From assembly GCA_016709315.1 (NCBI GenBank), contig JADJMZ010000003.1, positions 62,001 to 126,000 of the forward strand: a stretch of 64,000 nucleotides of DNA. The letters are read 5' to 3'. Positions within the stretch are counted from its first letter, which is position 1, and every line of letters begins with the position of its first letter. Made by a program: the position numbers and the translations under genes. This stretch comes from Ignavibacteria bacterium (lineage in GTDB: Bacteria > Bacteroidota > Ignavibacteria > Tepidaquicellales > Tepidaquicellaceae). Positions 44,161 through 53,853 of the stretch are shown here, piece by piece. Below the pieces are notes generated by a model. The model ran no database searches and was not told the DNA's origin. It saw nothing but the letters and a program-made list of their open reading frames with translations.

Positions 44161-44892
44161 TCAGGATTTAAACTTTTCTCTGATAATCCGGAATACAAAT
44201 AACGGATTTCCTATAATGTATTTTTTGAAATTAGAAACAGGATCAAGAATAAATCTTACAAACCATTCAAACCCGGATCTTCTAATAAATAAAGGTCCCC
44301 TGATCTTTTTATTTGCAAAGACTTTTATTCCGTCTCCGACAGCAAGCATAATTCCGAAATTAATTTTATCTCTGTTCTGAAACATCCATTTTTCCTGAAC
44401 CGGGCAGCTCAGTCCTATAATAATTATATCGGGATTAAGTCTGTTAATATCACTTATAACAATTTCACTGCTGAAACTATATCCCTCCTGTAATCCGGCA
44501 ATCTTAAGTTCAGGATGGATGTTTGCTATTTCGTTTAATATCTCTTCAGTATGTCCGAAAAAATAAATGCTGTGATTGTGAAGTATTGAATTCTTAATGA
44601 GAAGTTCATAAAAATCTGAACCAGTGAGTCTCGATTCTAAACCCTTGTTTCCGTACAAAAATTTTGAAGCCAGATAAACACCGATTCCGTCAGGATGAAT
44701 TACCGGAAATGAACTGTATGCTTTTCTCAGTTCATTATTATCATAAATTTTGTTCAGTGAATCTGCATTTGCATAAGCAATGCAAAGTTTGCTTTTTCCT
44801 GCAATGCCTTCGTTGATTAATCTTAGAAATGATTCATTGTCAATCTTACTTATGTTTACATCAAATATTTTAATGGTTTTTATTTTATTCAT
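44161..44892 (-). CDS. WecG/TagA/CpsF family glycosyltransferase (GT26)
   Basis: A 243-residue GT26 enzyme. Conserved blocks are ANADSLNKIY, IHPDGIGVYLAS, RLTGSDFYE, IYFFGHTEE and the catalytic IGLSCPVQEKW. The C-terminal basic and hydrophobic tail (GFEWFVRFILDP...KYIIGNPLFVFRIIREKF) anchors these enzymes to the membrane. GT26 enzymes transfer ManNAc-type sugars to undecaprenyl-PP-linked acceptors. A second GT26 gene is at 58877. Confidence 0.93.
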   Translation of the reverse strand: MNKIKTIKIFDVNISKIDNESFLRLINEGIAGKSKLCIAYANADSLNKIYDNNELRKAYSSFPVIHPDGIGVYLASKFLYGNKGLESRLTGSDFYELLIKNSILHNHSIYFFGHTEEILNEIANIHPELKIAGLQEGYSFSSEIVISDINRLNPDIIIIGLSCPVQEKWMFQNRDKINFGIMLAVGDGIKVFANKKIRGPLFIRRSGFEWFVRFILDPVSNFKKYIIGNPLFVFRIIREKFKS

Positions 44893-44894
44893 AT

Positions 44895-45944
44895 TCAGTA
44901 AACCAAATCTTCATAAAGCTTTATGATCTCAGGAATGATCTGCTTTTCAGTAAAATTGTTTGATACTGTCTCAAACAGATTTATTCTGCATTTATCTGCA
45001 AGTGTTTTATTCTGAGCGAAAATGTTAATTTTATCAGCAAGATCTTCAGCGTCTTTTTTTCTGAACAGTAATCCGTTTTCCTGATGAATTATCAGTTCTG
45101 CAATACCGTCTGTGTTACTGCCGATAAACGGTTTTTTGTGCAGTCCGCTTTGAAGCATGAATCCGGGAAACGGATCTCTGACTGAAGGCAATACGCATAT
45201 ATCAGCGTTATTGAAAAAACTATGTAACTCTCCGCGAGGTGATAATATCTTTGCGCTAATTGAATTCTTAATTATAAAATTATTGCAGATTTCGTATTCA
45301 TTGCCCTCGCCAATTAATGTAAGTTTAATATTTTTGTTTTTTAATAATGCAATCGCTTTTAATAAAGTCATCTGATCTTTTTCCTTATGCAATCTGCCAA
45401 CGCATAATATATTCAAACTGTGCTTCGCAGCCTGAATGTTTTCTGTTTTAATAATTTCCTCAGAATCAGCAAAATTCGGAATGACCTTTATTTTGTTTCT
45501 GTTAACATTGAATTTATTGACAAGCATATCTCTTACGGACAAACTGACTGCAATAATTTCTTTTGATTTAAATTCTATTGCATATCTTCTGTCAACCAAA
45601 CTAAGCGCTGTAAAAACTGTTTGAACTTTTCTTTTTGATAATCCGGCTGCGGCTACTGCCATCAGTTCGTAATATCTGTGATGAGAATGAATAATCTCAA
45701 TATTATTCTCAGCAATTATTCCTGCAAGCATTTTTACAGATTTTAAAAAAGAAAACCTGTTTGAAAAGGATTTGCTGATGAACACCGGAATATTAAAATC
45801 ATTAATCCTGTCAAAAGAATCTCCTCCGTTTGTAATGAGAAATGTATTGTGCCCTTTCTTCTTCAGATGTTTCAGCAGAAGATAAACATAGTATGACCTT
45901 CCGTCCGCGTAATTAAAATCAGGAGTCAATTGCAGAATGTTCAA
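44895..45944 (-). CDS. GT4 family glycosyltransferase
   Basis: A 349-residue GT-B glycosyltransferase. The N terminus NILQLTPDFNYADGRSYYVYL and IIHSHHRYYELMA are typical; the C-terminal nucleotide-binding part has NILCVGRLHKEKDQMTLLKA, and PFPGFMLQSGLHKKPFIGSN (E of EX7E replaced by Gln-Ser region). It has a weak EX7E motif, so donor binding may differ. Two bases separate it from the GT26 gene. Confidence 0.9.
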   Translation of the reverse strand: MNILQLTPDFNYADGRSYYVYLLLKHLKKKGHNTFLITNGGDSFDRINDFNIPVFISKSFSNRFSFLKSVKMLAGIIAENNIEIIHSHHRYYELMAVAAAGLSKRKVQTVFTALSLVDRRYAIEFKSKEIIAVSLSVRDMLVNKFNVNRNKIKVIPNFADSEEIIKTENIQAAKHSLNILCVGRLHKEKDQMTLLKAIALLKNKNIKLTLIGEGNEYEICNNFIIKNSISAKILSPRGELHSFFNNADICVLPSVRDPFPGFMLQSGLHKKPFIGSNTDGIAELIIHQENGLLFRKKDAEDLADKINIFAQNKTLADKCRINLFETVSNNFTEKQIIPEIIKLYEDLVY

Positions 45945-45950
45945 TCTTTA

Positions 45951-47492
45951 TCAGTTTAATTTGAATAAATACCAGAATCCCTTGTCAGAGTTTACTGCAT
46001 GGAAATAATAATAAGGTGATTTCAGCAATAAATTTTCTTTGGGAAATGTAAATGAATACCCTCCGAACTTATTCGAGTAACACTTATCTATAAGGTATCC
46101 GGAGGAATCCTTAACCTCGTGATTTCCTTTTGCAGTTGAATAGGTGGAATAAAAACCTATGCTTTCCTTTTCGAAATACTTATGCAGACTGTCTGAGTCT
46201 CTGTATTTCCAGTATTCAAAGCTGTTAATGAGACCGTCTCCGTTAATTACTTTTCTTTCGGAAAAGTATCCAATAATTCCGCTGAGATCTATCATAAATA
46301 TTCTGTCTTCCGGTTCAGTATTTTTTTTAAGGTCAAGAGCATAATAATACATGCTGTCCCACTTCGGATTTGTAAGTCTTGTTGCATAAAAATACAAAAT
46401 GAAAATCAATATAAACCCTGATAAAGAAATATAAAATGCCGGTGGAAAGAGTTTCAGCATTCTGACAAGAAGTATTGAACAGACAAATGCCGGAAACGCT
46501 ACATACCATTCTTTCAGCGTGTACCAGTTATAAAAAAGATTAAACACTATGAAGATTAGCGATGATAAGCAGATTGCAAATAGAAACATATCAGCTTTCT
46601 GAAATTTATTTCTTTGTTTTTTAACTGATAACAAAATCAGAAATAGTATAATTACATTGAGAACATAAAATGATTTCACAAACTGATTTGTAAATGTTCC
46701 GGGTGCAAAGAGGTCATTGAAATTCTTCAGGAAAATATTTACAGGAAACGAACTTTTAACTTTTGTTGTGATCGTAAGGAAATTTCCGAAAAAAATATAA
46801 TTAGAAAAAAAATATGCAATTGAAATAAAAAACAAAGCTGCTGCCGTTCCGAAAATAAACTTCTTCTTCTGATCCTGCGGTGACAGCAAATAATCTGAAA
46901 CAATTATCACAGGAATTACTGTAAATAGAAAATCAATTCTTGAAAGAAACAGCACGCAAAGCAAAAATATTTTTTGAGTGATCAGAGTCTTCTGAAATTT
47001 CAGTTCATATGATTTAATATAAATGTATAAAACTATTATAAGACATGTAAGATGTGTCTCCATTCCGTAATCTCTGATAGCGACAAACGTCAGGAACAGC
47101 GGAAGCATGAGAATGAATCCTCTGTCAGCATTCTCCGGGTCTGTAGTTTTGAAATACTTATAAAGGTAATAAATTATAGAAGCATTTATTGAATTTATCA
47201 GAAGTACTGTCAGTCTGAAATACAGTTCGGGATTAAAAGTTGTAAATAAATTAATTACAAAGTAATAAGCGGACAATATTAAAAACCAGAGAGGATGATA
47301 TCCGTTTGTTTCATTTATCAGATCAAAAGTAGAACCGTGACCGGCTGAAAAATTATATGCAGTTTTTAAATAAAAAAAAGAATCGTCATTTGCAAAGTTA
47401 AGAAGAAATTCAATTGAAGGTGTAAAAGAAAAAATTATCAGCAGAAAAAATACAATCAGCGTAATTAAGTATTTAACGGATTTTTTATTCAA
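45951..47492 (-). CDS. GT-C type membrane protein with TNGYHPLW motif
   Basis: A 513-residue polytopic membrane protein with about 11 helices and a soluble C-terminal tail. The first periplasmic loop reads NDDSFFYLKTAYNFSAG then DLINETNGYHPLW; a paralog at 50083 has DDASYYLKIAGNF and ITNGFQPLW. The DD pair is a likely GT-C catalytic acid. The donor would be a polyprenyl-phosphate sugar. It overlaps the next upstream gene by 4 bases. A Wzy polymerase role cannot be excluded. Confidence 0.78.
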   Translation of the reverse strand: MNKKSVKYLITLIVFFLLIIFSFTPSIEFLLNFANDDSFFYLKTAYNFSAGHGSTFDLINETNGYHPLWFLILSAYYFVINLFTTFNPELYFRLTVLLINSINASIIYYLYKYFKTTDPENADRGFILMLPLFLTFVAIRDYGMETHLTCLIIVLYIYIKSYELKFQKTLITQKIFLLCVLFLSRIDFLFTVIPVIIVSDYLLSPQDQKKKFIFGTAAALFFISIAYFFSNYIFFGNFLTITTKVKSSFPVNIFLKNFNDLFAPGTFTNQFVKSFYVLNVIILFLILLSVKKQRNKFQKADMFLFAICLSSLIFIVFNLFYNWYTLKEWYVAFPAFVCSILLVRMLKLFPPAFYISLSGFILIFILYFYATRLTNPKWDSMYYYALDLKKNTEPEDRIFMIDLSGIIGYFSERKVINGDGLINSFEYWKYRDSDSLHKYFEKESIGFYSTYSTAKGNHEVKDSSGYLIDKCYSNKFGGYSFTFPKENLLLKSPYYYFHAVNSDKGFWYLFKLN

Positions 47493-49141
47493 ATACCTGC
47501 CTTTGTAATTTTACCGTTGCTGAAAATAAATATTTCATTATCATCCGTAAAAAATTTTATTTTTGCCTTTGTCGGCTTTCCGAAAGAATTAAATTCCGAA
47601 AAGAAAATTTCAGTTTCATTGTCTCTGAATTTACTTTCAGGAGAATCAAGCTTAAGTAAATACTGAGTTTTACCTGTTACTGAAATATCAAATTCATTTC
47701 CGTTTAAAATGTTAACTTTAATTTTAGAATTCAATGAATTTTCATCAAGCGCTCCTGTATGAATAATGTCTTTGATCTCATTCTCAATTTTAAATCCGTC
47801 ACGGCACCAGTAATTGAAAGGACCCGAAGCGTAATCCAGCATTGAAGACTGCCTGTATCTTGAAGGAAGTCCGATAACATAAGTTTTTTGGCTGCTACTG
47901 AAATCTATTTTCGCATTGCACAACTCTTCAATATCTTTCAAAGATTCACGGTAAGCAAAGTTCCAGTCCTTTATAAGATTGAAACTCAGAAAAGTCCAGA
48001 ATGCAAGTATGATGACGGGAAATATTTTTAAAGGCAATTTGAATAAACCGGCTTTTGATAAAACAATAAACAACGTGAGAACATTCAGAACAAAAGGGAT
48101 CAGGATAAGCTGAGGTCGGAAATAACCGGCAATTAAATTGGGAATAATAGTGAAAAGAAAAACAATAAATACTAATGAAAGATATTTCAGCTTTTGTACT
48201 CTCTTTAACAGAATAAAAATAGCAGCTCCTGTTATTATCAAAACTAAAATATATATAAAAAATGTAATATCTAAAGAGCTTATGCTATACTGCAGGGAAA
48301 GGTAATCATAAGGAACTGTCAGAGAAACAATAGCTCTTAATATCACGCCTGCCCTGTTAAACAATCCGGGAGCTCCGTAAATTGTTAGAACATCTGAAGG
48401 GGAATTACCGATGTAAAATATTTTGAAAACACAATATATGAGTAAAAGAATAAATTCACTCAAAAGTAAATATTTAATTTTGCCGAAAGCAGCTTTGCCA
48501 TAAGAAATAAAAAATATTAAAAAAGTTACAAAAGGAATTATTACTGAAGTTTCTTTTGTGCATAAAGCGAGAAGCATAAATACAGATGAGATTACAAGTG
48601 AGGTGAAACTCCCGGATCTGAAATATCTGAAACAAAATATCAAAGAAGACAATATAAAAATACCGCATAAAAGGTCAACTCTGCCTGCTGTCCAGCAGAT
48701 GCTGTTTAAATTACACGGATAAATTATGCATGCAAGAAATAATATGATTGACAGAAAATTATTTCCCGTAAAATTTTTTAAAAGATAAGCAGCGAGCAAT
48801 CCAAAAGTATAAAAGTAAATCAGGTTTTCTATCCTGAACAGGATAAAGTTTCCTTTAGATAATTGTAATAGTCCGTTTATATAAATACTGAAATCAATTG
48901 ATAAAAACCAAAGAGGTCTGAAATGATAATTGCTGTAATAAGGAATTGAACTGTGAAATTTATCGTAAAGTGAAGATGATTCAGCGGAAATAAAATTAAG
49001 ATAATCATCTGATATCAGACCGATCTCAAAATAACCGGCGATATACAGAAAAATCACATGCAAAATTATTATTGAAAAGATAATAAGTCTGTAAGAATTT
49101 TCAGCATTCAATTTGTAATTACTTTTTGATCCTGTCATCAT
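47489..49141 (-). CDS. Large multi-pass membrane protein, GT-C-like
   Basis: A 550-residue protein with about 11 hydrophobic helices and a 150-residue soluble C-terminal domain. The first loop has LISDDYLNF and, later, NYHFRPLWFLSI, resembling GT-C glycosyltransferases (DD then R-P-L-W). It overlaps neighbours on both sides by 4 bases and so is translationally coupled. The soluble tail (EIFIFSNGKITKAG) is beta-rich. Possibly a polymerase or late glycosyltransferase; I cannot assign the reaction. Confidence 0.7.
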   Translation of the reverse strand: MMTGSKSNYKLNAENSYRLIIFSIIILHVIFLYIAGYFEIGLISDDYLNFISAESSSLYDKFHSSIPYYSNYHFRPLWFLSIDFSIYINGLLQLSKGNFILFRIENLIYFYTFGLLAAYLLKNFTGNNFLSIILFLACIIYPCNLNSICWTAGRVDLLCGIFILSSLIFCFRYFRSGSFTSLVISSVFMLLALCTKETSVIIPFVTFLIFFISYGKAAFGKIKYLLLSEFILLLIYCVFKIFYIGNSPSDVLTIYGAPGLFNRAGVILRAIVSLTVPYDYLSLQYSISSLDITFFIYILVLIITGAAIFILLKRVQKLKYLSLVFIVFLFTIIPNLIAGYFRPQLILIPFVLNVLTLFIVLSKAGLFKLPLKIFPVIILAFWTFLSFNLIKDWNFAYRESLKDIEELCNAKIDFSSSQKTYVIGLPSRYRQSSMLDYASGPFNYWCRDGFKIENEIKDIIHTGALDENSLNSKIKVNILNGNEFDISVTGKTQYLLKLDSPESKFRDNETEIFFSEFNSFGKPTKAKIKFFTDDNEIFIFSNGKITKAGI

Positions 49142-50074
49142 GTAAGCAGAGTTTTCAATTCTTTTTCTAATTCTGCCTTATTAATGAATTTAGATTCAAG
49201 CCGGTATCTTAATCTTAAGTCTATAATTTTTTTAAATGCTTTATCAGGGAGGAAAGTATTAAGAAACGCTGCAGCTTTTTTCAAAGAGAAATTTTTTGAT
49301 AAATATTTACCTGCACGGTCTCTGTTCCCGTAAAAAAATTCTATCCAGAATAAAATATTATACCAGTAATTCTGATCATCAGAGCTAAGTGATTTATTAA
49401 GATTTAATTCAGCATTATGACTCAGCATTCTGTATAAGTTATCTTTCTTTTCCGTTTGAGTCATCGAGTCCTTACGCAGTCTGGTAAATACCAGATATTC
49501 AGGAATAATTTTAAAATTAAGCTTATCTCTGAGTCTGAACCACAGTTCGAAATCTTCATAACATCTGAAAGTTTCATTATAACCTCCATTACCGGAGATA
49601 ATCTTTTTATCAAACATAACTGAAGAATGATTGATCGGATTATGAAGGTTAAGACTTTTTTTCAGATCAGTGTCACTTGTCTTAAGAAGAAATAATATTT
49701 TATGCGGTGTCTGAAAATAAACAGACCAGCTTGATATAACATTATATTCCTGATTCTTCCTTAAGAAGTTCATCTGAGTTTTTAATCTTTCAGATGTATT
49801 CAGATCATCAGCGTCAATCCTGGCGATCCAGTCACCGCTTGAGTTTGCTATTCCGTAGTTAAGAGCAGATGCGAGACCTTTATGTTCTGTTTTTTTGTAA
49901 ATTAATTCTTGAATCCCTGAAATCCGAAATAATTTCTTCAGTATTGTCTTCAGACCCGTCATCAACTATGAGAAATTCGAAATCCCTGTAAGTCTGATTC
50001 AATATGCTTTTAACCGAATGTTTCAGATATTTAGCGTCATTATAAACCGGCATCAATACTGTTATTCCTGTCAT
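49138..50074 (-). pseudogene. GT2 glycosyltransferase gene interrupted by a frameshift
   Basis: Two overlapping reading frames make up one GT2 enzyme. From ATG 50074 the frame encodes ITVLMPVYNDAKYLKHSVKS and FLIVDDGSEDNTEEIIS, then stops at 49880. A second frame continues with KTEHKGLASALNYGI, GDWIARIDADD (metal motif) and CYEDFELWFRL, ending at 49138. The switch lies at a T7 run (49890-49896); six Ts would restore a protein of about 311 residues. The run could be a sequencing error, phase-variable tract or real inactivation. The region lies inside a tight operon, so polarity on downstream genes is limited. Confidence 0.85.
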
Positions 50075-50082
50075 TATTCAGA

Positions 50083-51672
50083 TTAATTGTTTAATAATTC
50101 AAGATCTAATTTCCAGATAATAAACACTGCTTTATTTCCATCGTCATAGTAGGGCGCAGATCTGTAAACTTCATTTTTTTTAAGCAGTAAAACCGGATCG
50201 CTTTCAGCAGAGTATTTATGACTTATTAATTTAAATTCCAGAGTATCATATTCGCCCCTTATTACATCATCTCTTTTCCATATAGCATGCTGTGAAAGAT
50301 ATTTTACATTATTATTCTTTAAATATTCATTCAGTTTTTTATTCTTTAATACTTCCTGATATTCAAAGTCATTAACAAGTCCGTCAAGATTAATTACATC
50401 ACGTTCGCTGAAAAAACTGAAATGTCCTGCATCTTTCATTGCCATTATATCTTTTACTCCGCTGTGATCTTTAATCCAGGATGCGGCTTTATAAGATTCT
50501 ATGTTCCAGTTGTTTTCTTTTACAGAATTATATCCGCTGTAATTTGCATAAATTTTCTGACCCCAGTAAAAAGCAGTAAATATTATTACAGCTGAGTAAA
50601 CAATATTAACAGCCGCTGAATCTTTATCTTTAAATAAATGACTGAAAACAATACAGGCTAAAACAGAGAATACTAAAGCGAAAGGAATAAAATACCAGTA
50701 AAATATTACCCAGTTCAGATATATCAGCATGTATGAAAATAAAAGTATGCTGGTGATTATCAGTATGTTTATAAAATCCAAAAAAGAATTTCTGCTGTCT
50801 TCCTCACTTCTTTTTTTGAAAATTAAATACCAGGCAAAATAAATCAATGAACAAAAGAAAAAATAACTTTCCCGGTACTTTAGAATTAACTGCAATTTGT
50901 CAACAAGACTTGTTTGTAAAAAACCTGACTTAAGATAACCGCTGACAGGAATAATATTCCCGAAACTGAAATAATTAAACAGTAAATACGGAATCAGGAT
51001 TGTAGCTGTTCCCGCAAAAATCTTTATAATTCTGTACAGACTTTCTTTTCTGAACCCTGTCATAAATATCAAAGCAATACCGATAGCTATAAAAATCATG
51101 TCAAGTCGCGAAAGGATTAGCAGCCCGAGAATGATACCCCAGGTAAATTCCTTACCTTTGCTTTCAGTTTCAAATATTTTTTGATTTACTGCCGATCGGA
51201 GTAACAAAGATATCATTAAAATCATCAGTGAAGTTTCCATTCCGTTAATGGCATTAAAAAAAACAAATACGCCGAAAAATATATCGAAAGCAAGGATGTA
51301 TTTATCCTGAAAAAATTTTCTTAAGACGCTATTAAAAATCAGAAGCGATATTGAAATCAGAACTAACTGAACAAGCAGAATTATTCTCAGTTTATTTTCC
51401 GGCGGCTGTGAGTCTGCTAAGAGCATTACGGGAATAAGCAGGTATTCCCATAGCGGCTGAAAGCCGTTTGTGATGTTAATATTGTCAAATGTAAAACCTT
51501 TTTCTAAAGTAAAATTTCCGGCAATCTTCAGATAATAAGAAGCGTCATCAGGAGTATTGGAAATTATTTTGGAAATATCCGAAAACAAAATATATCCTGC
51601 CGCAAATAAAATTAATAAAACAGTAAATGAATTTATCATTACACTGTAAAATTTATTGTGATTTACTTTCAA
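50083..51672 (-). CDS. GT-C type membrane protein with TNGFQPLW motif
   Basis: A 529-residue polytopic protein (about 11 helices) paralogous to the 45951-47492 product. First periplasmic loop: NTPDDASYYLKIAGNFTLE then FDNINITNGFQPLW. Later landmarks are GMETSLMILMIS and RLDMIFIAIG, also seen in its paralog (GMETHLTCLIIV, SRIDFLFTVI). The C-terminal soluble part holds MKDAGHFSFFSERDVINLDG, matching IIGYFSERKVINGDG. The role is a predicted polyprenyl-phosphate-sugar-dependent transferase. Confidence 0.8.
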   Translation of the reverse strand: MKVNHNKFYSVMINSFTVLLILFAAGYILFSDISKIISNTPDDASYYLKIAGNFTLEKGFTFDNINITNGFQPLWEYLLIPVMLLADSQPPENKLRIILLVQLVLISISLLIFNSVLRKFFQDKYILAFDIFFGVFVFFNAINGMETSLMILMISLLLRSAVNQKIFETESKGKEFTWGIILGLLILSRLDMIFIAIGIALIFMTGFRKESLYRIIKIFAGTATILIPYLLFNYFSFGNIIPVSGYLKSGFLQTSLVDKLQLILKYRESYFFFCSLIYFAWYLIFKKRSEEDSRNSFLDFINILIITSILLFSYMLIYLNWVIFYWYFIPFALVFSVLACIVFSHLFKDKDSAAVNIVYSAVIIFTAFYWGQKIYANYSGYNSVKENNWNIESYKAASWIKDHSGVKDIMAMKDAGHFSFFSERDVINLDGLVNDFEYQEVLKNKKLNEYLKNNNVKYLSQHAIWKRDDVIRGEYDTLEFKLISHKYSAESDPVLLLKKNEVYRSAPYYDDGNKAVFIIWKLDLELLNN

Positions 51673-51690
51673 GGCAGTTTTAATAAATAT

Positions 51691-52755
51691 TCATTTTAAG
51701 ATTTCTCTGTAAAAATTTACATGTTCAGAACACATCAGACCGGAATTGAAATTTCTTTTTGCTTTTTCATAAAAGACAGAGGTCATTTTATCGGACAGTT
51801 CTTTGTTCGTAAGAGCGAAAATTAATTTTGAAGCCAGATCATCCGAATCATTCCTTTTAAATATAAGACCATCAGTTCCGTTTTTTAAAATATCAGTTAC
51901 ACCTGCAAAGTCAGATGAAACAACAAGATTTCGTGAAGCTGCAGCTTCTATAATTGTCATTGGCAAACCTTCAGTATCAGTATTTGACGCAATTACAAAA
52001 ATGGAAGTCTGATCTAATTTTTTTCTAAGTTCTTTATCATTTCCTGAAAATATTATTCCGGTTTTCAATTTTTTATCGGACTCTTTAAGTTCCTTTTCAA
52101 GTGAACCTTCGCCGGCTATTATTATCTCAATATTTTTTCTAAGTGATTCGGGAAGTTTACTCACAGCTAAAATAAAAGTATTCAGACCTTTGCTTTTTTC
52201 AAATCTTGATGCAGCAATAATTCGTAAAGGTGATTTATTTTTAATACAAATGGAATCGTCAAAATCAATTCCGTTGTATATAAGTCTGACATTGTTTTTA
52301 CCGGCTATATTATTTTCGATGATAAATTTCTTTATTCGGTCATTAACTGCAATATAGTAATCAGCATTAAAATGATTTAATCTGCCTTCGCCGGGAATTA
52401 TACCGTGATTTGTCTGAACTGTCTTTACATTCAAAAATACCGAAGCATGTTTTGCAATGCTTGACGAATAATGATTATGCGAATGTATGATGTTGATTTT
52501 GTTTTGTCTGCAAAATCCGTAAACTGTGTAAATCGCTGAAGAATAATTCGAAATGCTCCTGACGCTATGGTCAAGTTTTCTTTCGTGTTTTAAATATATG
52601 TTTTCATTTATGAATTTGTCTGCAGCATCTCCTTCACCGTACATCAGAAAAACGTTTACATCTCTCATTGTTTTCAAGTGTTTCAGAAGATAAAATAAAT
52701 GAGTCGAAACGCCGTCAGTATAATTGAGTTGATTTGTGAGATAAAGAATATTCAT
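51691..52755 (-). CDS. GT4 family glycosyltransferase
   Basis: A 354-residue GT-B enzyme. NILYLTNQLNYTDGVSTHLF is the N-terminal loop; RIIAASRFEKSKGLNTFILA and DTEGLPMTIIEAAASRNLVV (the E-x7-E donor site) are the C-terminal landmarks. It overlaps the upstream GT4 gene by 4 bases. Acceptor and donor are not predictable. Confidence 0.95.
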   Translation of the reverse strand: MNILYLTNQLNYTDGVSTHLFYLLKHLKTMRDVNVFLMYGEGDAADKFINENIYLKHERKLDHSVRSISNYSSAIYTVYGFCRQNKINIIHSHNHYSSSIAKHASVFLNVKTVQTNHGIIPGEGRLNHFNADYYIAVNDRIKKFIIENNIAGKNNVRLIYNGIDFDDSICIKNKSPLRIIAASRFEKSKGLNTFILAVSKLPESLRKNIEIIIAGEGSLEKELKESDKKLKTGIIFSGNDKELRKKLDQTSIFVIASNTDTEGLPMTIIEAAASRNLVVSSDFAGVTDILKNGTDGLIFKRNDSDDLASKLIFALTNKELSDKMTSVFYEKAKRNFNSGLMCSEHVNFYREILK

Positions 52756-53843
52756 TCATATAAATTTTTATATTTCAGAAATATATCCGGCCAGGATAAC
52801 TCCTTAAATATTTCAGTTGACCTGAGAGAGACCGTCTGCATTAAATTTCTGTCAGAATTAAGTAATTCCAGAATTTCAATAAGCGCTTCCTTGTTTCCGT
52901 ATCCGAAAATAAATCCGTTTATTTGATTTTTAATATAAGATGACATTCCCGTTTCCTCAGTAACTACCGGAACAAGACCGGCAGTCATCGCTTCCGCTGC
53001 TGTTATAGAAAACTGTTCGTATGAAGATGCAGAAACAAAGATATCTTTATCCCGGAGAAAACCGGCGAACTTATCTGTTTCCATTCTATCCGTAATATTA
53101 AATTTAATGTTAACGTTTTTAACATCCTTAAATTTTGAAAAGCTTCCTATCAAAAAGAGTTCAATATGAAATTCAATTTTTTCCAATGAATCAATCAGAA
53201 AATCAAATCCTTTTTCTGTTCTTGATTCATCTCCGGCAAATACAATCTTAAGCGGGTTTGATTTATTGTAAACTTTGTCTAAACTGTTTTTGTAGAAGAT
53301 TTCATCGGTGCCATTTGGTATCAATGATATTTTACTCGTGCCAATCCTGCAAATTCTGCCGGCATGTTTCACGGAATTATCAGAAAGAAAAATTAATTTG
53401 TCAGAATACTTCAGGAAAATCTTTTCACAGATTTTGTCTTTTAACGAATAAATTAATCCGGTGTTCTTCAGAACATTATTCTCGTATGAAACAATGCCGT
53501 GGACATTATAAACGACTTTCACATTACTGAAGAATTTATAGAGATAGCAAACCAAAGCAAATCTTTCATAAGTGATTACGTGTATTACAGTTGGCTTGTA
53601 TTTAAATAAGAAAAAGAATAATGAAAATACTCCGAACCTCTGGACTTCCGAATTGTTGACTGTGGTTACAAGCTTGGATCCAAAAAGTTTTTTCAGATAA
53701 GAAAACCTGTTCCCGTCAAAAAAGTATTCTGCAAATACCGTTTTATCTCTCAACGAATATTCTCTGAAAATTCTTTTGGCTACTTTTTCCGGACCGCTCA
53801 GAACTTCAGTGTTATTGTATCTCCCTGCAAATAATACTTTCAA
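52752..53843 (-). CDS. GT4 family glycosyltransferase
   Basis: A 363-residue GT-B enzyme. KVLFAGRYNNTEVLSGPEKV is the N-terminal glycine loop, KIVFAGDESRTEKGFDFLID the start of the donor domain, and SYEQFSITAAEAMTAGLVPV the E-x7-E site. A 10-base gap separates it from the methyltransferase gene upstream, and it overlaps the following GT4 gene by 4 bases. Confidence 0.95.
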   Translation of the reverse strand: MKVLFAGRYNNTEVLSGPEKVAKRIFREYSLRDKTVFAEYFFDGNRFSYLKKLFGSKLVTTVNNSEVQRFGVFSLFFFLFKYKPTVIHVITYERFALVCYLYKFFSNVKVVYNVHGIVSYENNVLKNTGLIYSLKDKICEKIFLKYSDKLIFLSDNSVKHAGRICRIGTSKISLIPNGTDEIFYKNSLDKVYNKSNPLKIVFAGDESRTEKGFDFLIDSLEKIEFHIELFLIGSFSKFKDVKNVNIKFNITDRMETDKFAGFLRDKDIFVSASSYEQFSITAAEAMTAGLVPVVTEETGMSSYIKNQINGFIFGYGNKEALIEILELLNSDRNLMQTVSLRSTEIFKELSWPDIFLKYKNLYE

Positions 53844-53853
53844 AATGTCTGAT

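Noticed and set aside
49880..49910. Programmed -1 frameshift at an A AAA AAC heptamer in the split GT2 gene
   Set aside because: The heptamer is in the right register for -1 slippage, but the downstream GT2 frame is +1 relative to the upstream frame, so classical -1 slippage would not join the halves.
45951..51672. Calling one of the large membrane proteins Wzy polymerase or O-antigen ligase
   Set aside because: They show GT-C-like DD first-loop motifs and no Wzy/WaaL-specific pattern that I could recognise.
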